Below, piece by piece: positions 5,678-12,198 of a stretch of 12,979 nucleotides of DNA. The position numbers were made by a program, and so were the translations under genes. The stretch comes from WYZ-LMO8 sp964586135 (GTDB taxonomy: Archaea; Thermoproteota; Methanomethylicia; Nezhaarchaeales; WYZ-LMO8). Where the stretch lies: contig CAZPGS010000021.1 of the NCBI GenBank assembly GCA_964586135.1, positions 1 through 12,979 of the forward strand, given 5' to 3'. Positions within the stretch are counted from its first letter, which is position 1, and each line of letters begins with the position of its first letter. The notes below the pieces were generated by a model. The model ran no database searches. It was not told the DNA's origin and saw only the letters and a list, made by a program, of their open reading frames with translations.

Positions 5678-5812
5678 ATGCGCGATAGGCAAGCAAGCAG
5701 CGTTTCAGAGGCCTTCGCGAGGGGTTTGGAGGCAATATCCGAGGGCAAGGAGCCAAGGTTCTCGGCAAAGAGCAAAGAAGCCAAAAACACCGTCGCAGAG
5801 AGCTTGTCGTGA
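5678..5812 (+). CDS. Possible small protein, 44 residues
   Basis: From ATG 5678 the frame reads MRDRQASSVSEAFARGLEAI, continues SEGKEPRFSAKSKEAKNT and ends VAESLS. It has the composition of a soluble helical protein rich in Ala, Ser, Glu and Lys, without cysteines or membrane segments. Just upstream is GGTGTGGGG (5668-5676), which resembles a ribosome binding site but lies very close to the ATG. A TATA-like CTTAAAAAG (5635-5643) predicts a start near 5665. The stop comes 3 bp before the metG stop on the other strand, the tight convergent packing seen at two other places here. I do not recognise the family, and chance remains possible at this length. Confidence 0.5.
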   Translation: MRDRQASSVSEAFARGLEAISEGKEPRFSAKSKEAKNTVAESLS

Positions 5813-5815
5813 GAC

Positions 5816-7447
5816 CTACTTTATCTTTGCAAATAACGGCTTTGGCGGGGGTAGCTCTCTTCCCGGCTCTATGGGCTTTATGGCTTCTTCCCATCTCTCA
5901 CTGTGGACGCTTCTTGAATATCCAAGGCTCTTCCATATTTCATCGGCGGTATTGGGTATGAAGGGCGCCAGCATTATCGCCAAGGACTTTATGGCGTTTG
6001 TGCACACGTAAATGCTCGTTGAGGCCTCTTCTCTTCGCCCTTGCCTAATCGCCTCCCAAGGAACCTTCTCATTCAGATATCTATTGCCCTCCCTAGCTAA
6101 GTCCATGACGCTTTGTAGCGCATCCCTTATCTTGAAGCTGTCCAAGTTCGACGTGCAGAGCTCGAACTTTTCGAGGGTCGCCTTCCAGAGCTCCTCCTCG
6201 GTCCAACCCTCTCTTGGAACCGGCACTCTCGAGCCAAAGGCCCTCGACGTGAAACTCAGGACCCTGTAAATGAAATTGCCGAGGGTGTCATTGAGGTGTG
6301 AGTTCACGAGCTCTTTGAACAAGGTCCAAGTAAAGCTGACGTCTCTTCCTTCGGGCCTCAAATACAGTAAGACGTACCTCCAATAGTCCACCGGGTACAT
6401 TTCCAAGGCCTCGTCAATCCACACACCTATTCTCCTGCTCTTCGAGAACTTCTGGCCCTCGAAGAGCAGGTACTCAGTGGCCGAGACGCCCCACGGGAGG
6501 ACGTAGCCCTCTCCCGACGCCATCAAGAGAGCTGGGAGTATCAGAGTATGAAACGGAATGTTGTCCTTCCCTATGAAGCATAAGAACCTAGCGTCTTTGT
6601 CAAACCAGTGTTCCTTCCACTTGTCAGGCGCCCCTCTTCTGGCGAAGAGCTCTATGGTTGTCGATATGTAACCCAGGACAGCCTCCATCCACACGTATAT
6701 GGTCTTGCCCTCAGCACCCGGGAAGGGCGCCGGTATGCCCCACTTGTTGTCTCTCGTCAAGGATCTGGGCTTTAGCCCCTCATTAAGCAGGCTTATGCTC
6801 ATGTTCCTAGCGTTTTCGGTCAAGAAGGGCGCTTTGTCTATGTACTCCTTGAGCTTTTGCTCAAGCTTTGGCAGGTCGAAGAACCAGTGCTTCGTCTTCC
6901 TGAACTGCGGGGACGAGCCACATATCGCGCACTTCGGTCTCACGAGCCTATTGGGCTCGAGGAGCCTCCCGCAGTTGTCGCACTGATCCCCCCTAGCGTC
7001 CTCGAAGCCGCAATGCGGGCATTCACCGGCCACGAACCTATCCGGCAAGAACATCTGGCAGTGGGGACAGAAGGGCAACTCCACCTCCTCTTCGTACACA
7101 TAGCCTCTCTCGTAGATCTTCATGTAGAAAGACCCGACGAAATCCTTGTGGTATTGGCTCTCCGTCCTCGAGTAATTGTCAAACGATATGCCCCACTTCT
7201 CGAAGAGCATGGCTATTTTCGCGTGGTTCTCGTCACACAAGGCCTTGGGTTCAATACCCCTCTTTATCGCCTCGACCTCTATGGGCGTTCCGTGCTCGTC
7301 AGATCCGCTCACGAAAATCACGTCCTCGCCCTTCATCCTCAAGTACCGCGCTATAACGTCGGCTGATAGGGCCGATCCTATCATGGTGCCCAAGTGGGGA
7401 ACGTAGTTCACGTAAGGCCATGCACACGTGACTATCCACTTAGCCAC
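5816..7447 (-). CDS. metG: Methionyl-tRNA synthetase
   Basis: This class I synthetase charges tRNA-Met with methionine, feeding both initiation and elongation. From GTG 7447 it is 543 residues: WIVTCAWPYVNYVPHLGT holds the HIGH signature (HLGT, about residues 18-21), and KFSKS (about 333-337) is the KMSKS loop. Between them are four CxxC knuckles (C127/130, 143/146, 156/159, 173/176) typical of the two-zinc archaeal form. The protein ends after the anticodon-binding helical domain and lacks the C-terminal EMAP/Trbp111-like extension. GTG 7445-7447 is preferred to GTG 7472-7474 because GAGGGGGTG lies 6 nt before it and the family starts near this point. It overlaps the KH gene's end by 8 bp, so the two are translationally coupled. 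Confidence 0.96.
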   Translation of the reverse strand: MAKWIVTCAWPYVNYVPHLGTMIGSALSADVIARYLRMKGEDVIFVSGSDEHGTPIEVEAIKRGIEPKALCDENHAKIAMLFEKWGISFDNYSRTESQYHKDFVGSFYMKIYERGYVYEEEVELPFCPHCQMFLPDRFVAGECPHCGFEDARGDQCDNCGRLLEPNRLVRPKCAICGSSPQFRKTKHWFFDLPKLEQKLKEYIDKAPFLTENARNMSISLLNEGLKPRSLTRDNKWGIPAPFPGAEGKTIYVWMEAVLGYISTTIELFARRGAPDKWKEHWFDKDARFLCFIGKDNIPFHTLILPALLMASGEGYVLPWGVSATEYLLFEGQKFSKSRRIGVWIDEALEMYPVDYWRYVLLYLRPEGRDVSFTWTLFKELVNSHLNDTLGNFIYRVLSFTSRAFGSRVPVPREGWTEEELWKATLEKFELCTSNLDSFKIRDALQSVMDLAREGNRYLNEKVPWEAIRQGRREEASTSIYVCTNAIKSLAIMLAPFIPNTADEIWKSLGYSRSVHSERWEEAIKPIEPGRELPPPKPLFAKIK

Positions 7448-8090
7448 CTTCTTCACCCCCTCCCTCGCCTTCACCCTCGATAGCGCCCTCTGTCGATTGG
7501 AGCTCTTCGATCCTTGGTTCCCAGAGTATGAAGCCCCTCCTCTTAATCCTCCTCCTCATCGAGTAGAGGTACTTCCAGACTACGCTGTGTGGGCGTCCAC
7601 TTATCAGCATCTCGATGGCCCTGCGAGCAACCTCCACGTTCTCGAGCTTGCCGACTATGGCCACAGTGTGGTCCGATATCGATATCGCGGTGTTCGTCAG
7701 CTCCTCTATCAACTTCCTAGCCTTGCCCCTCTCGCCTATCAAGCGCCCCTTAACCCTCACCAAGTTGTTCCTCGAATTGCCGAGAACGTATCTTAGGTCT
7801 ATTACGTGAAGGGTTGCATCTTCTTCTCTAAATGCTTTTAGAGCCTTCTCAGGGCTTATCCCATGGCCTATAGCTTGGATTATGTTCTTGACCACCAAGA
7901 GGTTGGCGGAGTTTGAGGACTCCAAGAGCTTTATGCAAACCCTCCCAGTGGAGCTCTCTATCTCCAGCTCTACGCCGTATGTCTCTTCGATCTCCCTCTT
8001 AACGCTACCCTCCTTGCCTATGAGGACGCCGACCCTCTCAATTGGTACTTGTACGTAGTCTTTGTAGACGACGCCAGACAACGCTGTCAC
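7440..8090 (-). CDS. Dim2/Pno1-like KH domain protein
   Basis: This 216-residue RNA-binding protein has two KH domains with GxxG loops, GKEG (25-28) and GERG (119-122). It corresponds to archaeal relatives of yeast Dim2/Pno1, which bind the 3' region of pre-16S/18S rRNA during late small-subunit maturation and have been linked to Nob1 and to aIF2. The basic stretch SMRRRIKRRGF follows KH2, and the tail is an acidic, glycine-rich run (EGEGEGGGEEGG). The start is GTG 8088-8090. A palindromic TATA box at 8131-8140 gives a leader of about 20 nt. It is divergent from RIO1, which acts on the same particle, and overlaps metG downstream; the Gly/Glu tail codons also supply the metG ribosome binding site. 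Confidence 0.92.
   Translation of the reverse strand: MTALSGVVYKDYVQVPIERVGVLIGKEGSVKREIEETYGVELEIESSTGRVCIKLLESSNSANLLVVKNIIQAIGHGISPEKALKAFREEDATLHVIDLRYVLGNSRNNLVRVKGRLIGERGKARKLIEELTNTAISISDHTVAIVGKLENVEVARRAIEMLISGRPHSVVWKYLYSMRRRIKRRGFILWEPRIEELQSTEGAIEGEGEGGGEEGG
7454..7462 (-). promoter_or_regulatory. Ribosome binding site deciding the metG start
   Basis: The minus strand reads GAGGGGGTG, a strong match to the archaeal anti-SD partner (GGAGGTGA), six bases before GTG 7447. It lies inside the Gly/Glu-rich codons at the end of the KH gene. It supports starting MetRS at VAKWIVTC rather than nine codons earlier. Confidence 0.65.
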
Positions 8091-8130
8091 CGTCTATCTG
8101 CTTGAGCTAATACATCTCAGACGAATAGGG

Positions 8131-8140
8131 TTATATATAA
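8131..8140. promoter_or_regulatory. Palindromic bidirectional TATA box (KH gene / RIO1)
   Basis: TTATATATAA is perfectly self-complementary and lies in the 79-bp gap between two divergent genes. Counting about 25 bp each way gives starts near 8161 for RIO1 (leader about 9 nt) and near 8111 for the KH gene (leader about 20 nt). Direction would be set by flanking BRE elements. One site thus appears to serve both genes. Confidence 0.6.
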
Positions 8141-8169
8141 GCAAGACCCCTCCATTATCCTGGCGAGGA

Positions 8170-8928
8170 TTGTCTGAAGAGTGGGAGAAGAAGTTCTTCG
8201 AGAAAGAAGAGAAAAGGCGCAAGGACGAAGACCTGCTGAAGACCGTAGAAGAAGTCTTTGACACGTTCACGCTCCAAGCCCTCTACAAGCTCATAAACAA
8301 GAGGGTCATAGACGTCCTCTACGGCGTCGTCGATACCGGGAAGGAGTCTAGGGTCTATTGGGCCAAATCCCCGCAGGGAGAGGACTTGGCCGTGAAGATA
8401 TTCCTAACGTCGGCTAGGGAGTTTAGGAAGACAATCTTGCAGTACATAGACGGAGACCCTAGGTTCAAGAGGGTAAAGAGGGATACGAGGCATATAGTCT
8501 ACGCTTGGGCTCTAAAGGAGTTCAAGAACCTCGAGAGGGCTTACGAGGCTGGCGTCAGAGTCCCCAAGCCCATAGCGGTTCACAAGAACATTATCGTGGT
8601 GACCTTCATAGGCGAAAACGGTGTCCCAGCGCCCTTGCTAAAGAACGCTGAGATCAGCAATTATGAGGAAATGTTTTGGAAGATCGTGGACAACATAAAG
8701 GCTTTGTACTGCAAGGCGAAGATAGTCCATGCGGACTTAAGCGAGTACAACATCATGGTTTGGAGAGGGGACCCCGTTCTCTTCGACTTCGGTCAAGCAA
8801 TCCTAACGAGCCATCCTCGTGCAGCTTCCTTTCTCGAAAGGGACGTCAAGAACATAGTCAGCTTCTTCGCGAAGAGGGGCGTTGAGGTCGAGGTCAAGAA
8901 GTTGTTGGCGGAGATATTGGGCTGCTAA
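8170..8928 (+). CDS. rio1: RIO1-type serine protein kinase/ATPase
   Basis: This 252-residue atypical kinase acts in final maturation of the small ribosomal subunit, where its ATPase activity promotes release from pre-40S/30S particles. The RIO signature is complete: the flexible nucleotide loop DTGKESRVYWAK (55-66), the ATP lysine K76 in LAVKIF, the catalytic loop HADLSEYN with D189 and N194, and the metal-binding D206 in LFDFGQA. The helical N-terminus (1-45) is charged. The STGKE-like loop fits RIO1 rather than RIO2, and no winged helix precedes the kinase. The start is TTG 8170-8172, with GAGGA just upstream. Its stop overlaps the aIF1A stop (8925-8928) in convergent orientation. Confidence 0.95.
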   Translation: MSEEWEKKFFEKEEKRRKDEDLLKTVEEVFDTFTLQALYKLINKRVIDVLYGVVDTGKESRVYWAKSPQGEDLAVKIFLTSAREFRKTILQYIDGDPRFKRVKRDTRHIVYAWALKEFKNLERAYEAGVRVPKPIAVHKNIIVVTFIGENGVPAPLLKNAEISNYEEMFWKIVDNIKALYCKAKIVHADLSEYNIMVWRGDPVLFDFGQAILTSHPRAASFLERDVKNIVSFFAKRGVEVEVKKLLAEILGC

Positions 8929-9230
8929 GCCTTCTCCTCCTCTAGGACGCCGAGTAGTCCGCGTCGTCTAAGCTCTTCGGCCTCGTCCTTCGCATATCTC
9001 CAGAGCAAGTCTCCCCTGCCGGGCTGGAAGTCCCAAGGGGCTACTAATACGAAGTCACCTTCTTTGAACCAAAGCCTCTTCCTTAACTTGCCCGGTATCC
9101 TGCACTGCAATATCCTCCCGTCAGCAGTCTTGACCTCCGCCCTCTCGTTCCCCAAGAGCTTCGTTATCAGGCCTATTACCTCTCCTTCAGCTGGAAGCCG
9201 TAGTTCTTTCTTCTCCTCCTTCTGCTTCAA
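8925..9230 (-). CDS. Translation initiation factor 1A (aIF1A)
   Basis: This 101-residue OB-fold (S1-IF1-like) protein binds the A site of the small subunit and supports scanning or start selection with aIF1 and aIF2. The fold's core is visible as GEVIGLITKLLGNERAEV, then DGRILQCRIPGKLRKRLWFK and GDFVLVAPWDFQ. A charged helical C-terminus follows (RYAKDEAEELRRRG). Its length is standard. The start is TTG 9228-9230; I see no better in-frame ATG or GTG upstream. It is the last gene of the co-directional run beginning with MTA phosphorylase, 35 nt after the NMD3-like gene. It converges on RIO1, with which it shares a CTAA stop overlap. Confidence 0.94.
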   Translation of the reverse strand: MKQKEEKKELRLPAEGEVIGLITKLLGNERAEVKTADGRILQCRIPGKLRKRLWFKEGDFVLVAPWDFQPGRGDLLWRYAKDEAEELRRRGLLGVLEEEKA

Positions 9231-9265
9231 GTCTATCCAAAGTGAGTAGGCGGAAGAGTGAGCTA

Positions 9266-10042
9266 TTAAGCGTTTCGAGACCTGAGGAGTATGGTCAGCT
9301 TGCGGAAGGGCCTACCTCTGCCCCTATCCCACCCAGAGTCCTTAAACGACTCCTTCGCTTGGACCTCGAAGTTCTTCTTGATCAAGCTAGCTATCTTGCG
9401 CGCTACGTCTATTGACGGGAATTTTATGTCAACGCCTCCATCGACCTCCTCCCAGATCGCGCCCGTCTGCACGTTGTGAGATCCTCCAGACCTCTCGACT
9501 ATTAGCTTATTCACGAGGAACTTTATGCGTTCGAGCTCTCTATCGTCAAAGCCCCTCAACTGTATCGTAGCCTCAAACTTCTTGCCCGATATCTTGAGGC
9601 ATGTAGGACATATAGAGAACTGCGGCCTTACGTCCAAGGTCCTTGGGACTTCTCGAGTTTTAGCCGATAGGCCCCCTTGCTCGCTAAGGGTTATGGTTAC
9701 CGCGACCCCCTCGCCCGATAAGATTTCATAAGCCTCTTGAGGCGTAAGCGATAGGGACACTTTGACGTCGCAAGACCTCTCGACCTCGCTCTTAATGGCA
9801 TGGCGTACTCTCTCTGCGACAGCCTTCTTAGAGGACAAGTCTACTGGCAACCACCGACCCTTAACCTTAACCGAGAGGCACTTTCTGCAGAGCACTAGCG
9901 AGACCTCTCGAGGCAACGCGACAGTTTCGTGGACTTCAGCGTAACAGCTCGGACACAGGTTTCCGAGGCTCGAGGCTTCGGCCAGACTTATCTCGGCGCC
10001 GCACTTCGCGCAAAATCTCCTCAGCAAACCGTTAAAAGTCAT
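9266..10042 (-). CDS. NMD3-like ribosome-associated zinc protein
   Basis: This 258-residue protein is related to eukaryotic NMD3, the 60S export adaptor and assembly factor; archaeal members have an undefined role in large-subunit assembly. Four CxxC pairs are present, C11/C14 with C30/C33, and C52/C55 with C145/C148, matching the NMD3 zinc-binding N-terminal half. The middle holds a mixed alpha/beta domain (VRHAIKSEVERSCDVKVSLSL), and the C-terminal part (FPSIDVARKIASLIKKNFEV) looks like an RNA-binding alpha/beta fold with a basic tail GRGRPFRKLTILLR. It lacks the eukaryotic nuclear export signals, as expected. The start is ATG 10040-10042, 16 nt after the DUF424 stop, in the same operon. 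Confidence 0.87.
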   Translation of the reverse strand: MTFNGLLRRFCAKCGAEISLAEASSLGNLCPSCYAEVHETVALPREVSLVLCRKCLSVKVKGRWLPVDLSSKKAVAERVRHAIKSEVERSCDVKVSLSLTPQEAYEILSGEGVAVTITLSEQGGLSAKTREVPRTLDVRPQFSICPTCLKISGKKFEATIQLRGFDDRELERIKFLVNKLIVERSGGSHNVQTGAIWEEVDGGVDIKFPSIDVARKIASLIKKNFEVQAKESFKDSGWDRGRGRPFRKLTILLRSRNA

Positions 10043-10058
10043 GACCAGTCATGCCAGG

Positions 10059-10382
10059 CTAAGACATCTTTACCAACTGCACGTGTGGAATGGAGGCTAT
10101 CACCATCACGGCGTCCTTGTGCACTAATTTGCTCTTGACGGCATACTTGACGCTGTTTTTGCCAAGGAAGTTCGCTATCGTTGCCCTCTTCGCTATCTTC
10201 ATCGCCTTTTTTATCTTCATCTTCTCGCCTCCATAGAACTGCTCGCTGACCTCTATTTTCACTGCGCCCTCCACGAAGGTCTTGCCGAGCAAATCCTCGT
10301 CACAGATCGCCACTACCACATCCCTTCCGCAGTTGTGAACCTTCACGTAGACCTCTATCTCAGAGGAGTTCGAGTTCGACAA
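10059..10382 (-). CDS. DUF424 family protein
   Basis: This 107-residue protein carries the DUF424 signatures YVKVHNCGRDVVVAICDEDL, LGKTFVEGAVKIEV and YGG, then RATIANFLGKNSV and the C-terminal IPHVQLV. The family is archaeal, small and functionally uncharacterised. It is typically found beside translation genes, as here between aIF2-beta and NMD3. The start is TTG 10380-10382, immediately after the aIF2-beta TAG. GGGGTG at 10388-10393, inside the aIF2-beta end, is 5 nt upstream, so translation is probably coupled to aIF2-beta. A Ser/Asn-rich N-terminus (MSNSNSSE) precedes the domain. A translation or ribosome-linked role is suggested by context only. Confidence 0.88.
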   Translation of the reverse strand: MSNSNSSEIEVYVKVHNCGRDVVVAICDEDLLGKTFVEGAVKIEVSEQFYGGEKMKIKKAMKIAKRATIANFLGKNSVKYAVKSKLVHKDAVMVIASIPHVQLVKMS

Positions 10383-10832
10383 CTAAGCACCCCTCGTAGG
10401 GCTTATGGCACCACAGGCTGTGCAATGCATCATCAGGACCCTGCCCTCCTTGTACAAGACTGTGTCGACGCCCTTGCAAACCGGGCATGTGACATAAAGC
10501 TTCGTGTAGACCTCAATTAAACCGTCTATCTTCTCCTTCGAGAACTTGCCGTGCAAGACAGCTCTCGTATCCTCTATCGTCCCTGCGGTCCCGAGCTCGT
10601 GGAGCAGGAAGTTGAAGAACTGCTCGGGTTGTCTATTTAGCGTCGAGACTATCTCTTTGAAGTTCTGTATTATGGTTCTGTTGCCTATGACCATGACCTT
10701 CGCCTTGGGTATTTGGAAGCGCTCGCCAGAGGCTGGTTTGGCCGAGATCTGACTGAGAGCCCTATCGAGCAAGGTTAAATACTCTCGAAACCTCTCGTCT
10801 TCGTCGCTTCGCATCCCCGGCATCTCCTTCAT
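10383..10832 (-). CDS. Translation initiation factor 2 subunit beta (aIF2-beta)
   Basis: This 149-residue protein is the beta subunit of the heterotrimeric aIF2, which brings Met-tRNAi to the small subunit. The N-terminal helix (DERFREYLTLLDRALSQI) is the gamma-subunit contact. The central alpha/beta domain includes VMVIGNRTIIQNFKEI and FLLHELGTAGTI. The C-terminal zinc ribbon has C116-PV-C119 and C137-TA-C140. The start is ATG 10830-10832, and ATG at codon 4 is an alternative. AT-rich TATTTTAAT near 10850-10860 on the minus strand is placed for a start almost at the ATG, so the message could be leaderless if it is not read through from SAHH, 64 bp upstream. The stop abuts the DUF424 start. 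Confidence 0.95.
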   Translation of the reverse strand: MKEMPGMRSDEDERFREYLTLLDRALSQISAKPASGERFQIPKAKVMVIGNRTIIQNFKEIVSTLNRQPEQFFNFLLHELGTAGTIEDTRAVLHGKFSKEKIDGLIEVYTKLYVTCPVCKGVDTVLYKEGRVLMMHCTACGAISPTRGA

Positions 10833-10896
10833 TTCCCGTTCGATTCGCCGACATTAAAATAGCTGGAGGGGGCGGTTATAATATTTGTCGGAAACC

Positions 10897-12198
10897 TCAG
10901 GTCCCAGCCTTCCAGCTCTCTAGGTATGCCTTCTGCTCCTCCGTGAGGAAGTCGATCTCTATACCCATCGACCTGAGCTTTAGCCTAGCGACCTCTTCGT
11001 CTATCTCTCTTGGGACGGGGTACACGCGAGGGGTCAGCTCTCGGCCTCGCTTCGCCAAGTACTCGACGGAGAGGGCTTGGTTCGCGAACGACATGTCCAT
11101 GACCTCGCTTGGATGTCCTTCGGCGGCGACGAGGTTCACCAACCGCCCCTCGGCCAAGAGGTACAACCTCTTACCGTTGACCAGCACGTGCTCAGTCACG
11201 TAAGGCCTTATCTCCCTCTTCTCCTCAGTTATCGCTTCAAGGTCTTCGAGGTTTATCTCGACGTTGAAGTGGCCGCTGTTCGCCAGTATAGCCCCGTCTT
11301 TCATCTTTAGCATGTGCTCCCCCCTTATGACGTTGATGTCTCCTGTGACCGTTATGAATATGTCGCCTATCTTGGAGGCTTGGGACATGGGCATTACAGT
11401 GAAGCCATCCATGACCGCCTCTAGGGCCTTCACCGGGTCCACCTCCGTGATCACGACGTGCGCGCCCATGCCGCGGGCCCTCATGGCGACGCCTCTGCCG
11501 CACCAACCGTAGCCCGCCACGACGACTACCTTACCAGCCATCAAGATGTTGGTTGCCCTGAGTATGCCGTCAATCGTGCTCTGCCCCGTGCCGTATCTAT
11601 TGTCAAAGAGGAACTTCGTGTACGCGTCGTTGACCGCTATTATCGGATATAAGAGCTTGCCCTCCTTTGCCAGCGCCCTCAGCCTCGTGACGCCCGTCGT
11701 CGTCTCCTCCGTGCCCCCGATAACCTTAAAGCTCGGCGTGGTGCCCAAGACCCTCCTCACCACTTCGACCTCCTTTGACGCCTCCCCGTAGGTTAGCTTA
11801 TGTATTGTCGAGACGAGGTCGGCGCCGTCATCGATGGTTATGTCGGGGGATTTAGACAACACCCTCCCTATGGCTTCATAGTAGTCCTCGAAGCCCATGC
11901 CCCTCCAAGCGTAAACGCTAACGCCTGCGGACACCAAGTAAGCCGCGACCTCGTCTTGAGTTGAGAGAGGGTTAGAAGCGCACAGAGCTACCCTTGCGCC
12001 GCCATCTAGCAGCGTCTCAACGAGGACCGCTGTCTCCTTAGTTACGTGGAGGCACGCACCGATAGTGATGCCCTCGAGGGGCCTCTCCTGCCTAAACCTC
12101 TTCCTTATCTCCGCTAGGACGGGCATGTGGTCCCTAGCCCACTTGACAAGGCCGCTGCCCCGCTCCGCGAGAGAGGGGTCTCTGACCTTGAAGTCCAC
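10897..12198 (-). CDS. ahcY: S-adenosyl-L-homocysteine hydrolase (adenosylhomocysteinase)
   Basis: This NAD-dependent cytosolic enzyme splits S-adenosylhomocysteine to adenosine and homocysteine, removing the inhibitor left by SAM methyltransferases. From GTG 12198 it is 433 residues: VKDPSLAE-like N-terminus (KVRDPSLAERG), substrate segment ACLHVTKETAVLVETL (about 48-63), NDAYTKFLFDNRYGTGQS (about 190-207) and the Rossmann GYGWCGRG (about 229-236). It has the shorter archaeal/thermophilic length. The start is chosen because GGAGG (12209-12213) lies 10 nt upstream and the next in-frame start, at 12237, adds residues foreign to the family. GTG 12198 overlaps the MTAP stop TAG by one base, so the two genes are coupled. 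Confidence 0.96.
   Translation of the reverse strand: MDFKVRDPSLAERGSGLVKWARDHMPVLAEIRKRFRQERPLEGITIGACLHVTKETAVLVETLLDGGARVALCASNPLSTQDEVAAYLVSAGVSVYAWRGMGFEDYYEAIGRVLSKSPDITIDDGADLVSTIHKLTYGEASKEVEVVRRVLGTTPSFKVIGGTEETTTGVTRLRALAKEGKLLYPIIAVNDAYTKFLFDNRYGTGQSTIDGILRATNILMAGKVVVVAGYGWCGRGVAMRARGMGAHVVITEVDPVKALEAVMDGFTVMPMSQASKIGDIFITVTGDINVIRGEHMLKMKDGAILANSGHFNVEINLEDLEAITEEKREIRPYVTEHVLVNGKRLYLLAEGRLVNLVAAEGHPSEVMDMSFANQALSVEYLAKRGRELTPRVYPVPREIDEEVARLKLRSMGIEIDFLTEEQKAYLESWKAGT

Noticed and set aside
6857..7366. A 169-codon open frame on the plus strand opposite metG
   Set aside because: It lies wholly within a confidently identified MetRS gene on the other strand. Its sequence follows the antisense of conserved zinc-knuckle codons and resembles no protein.
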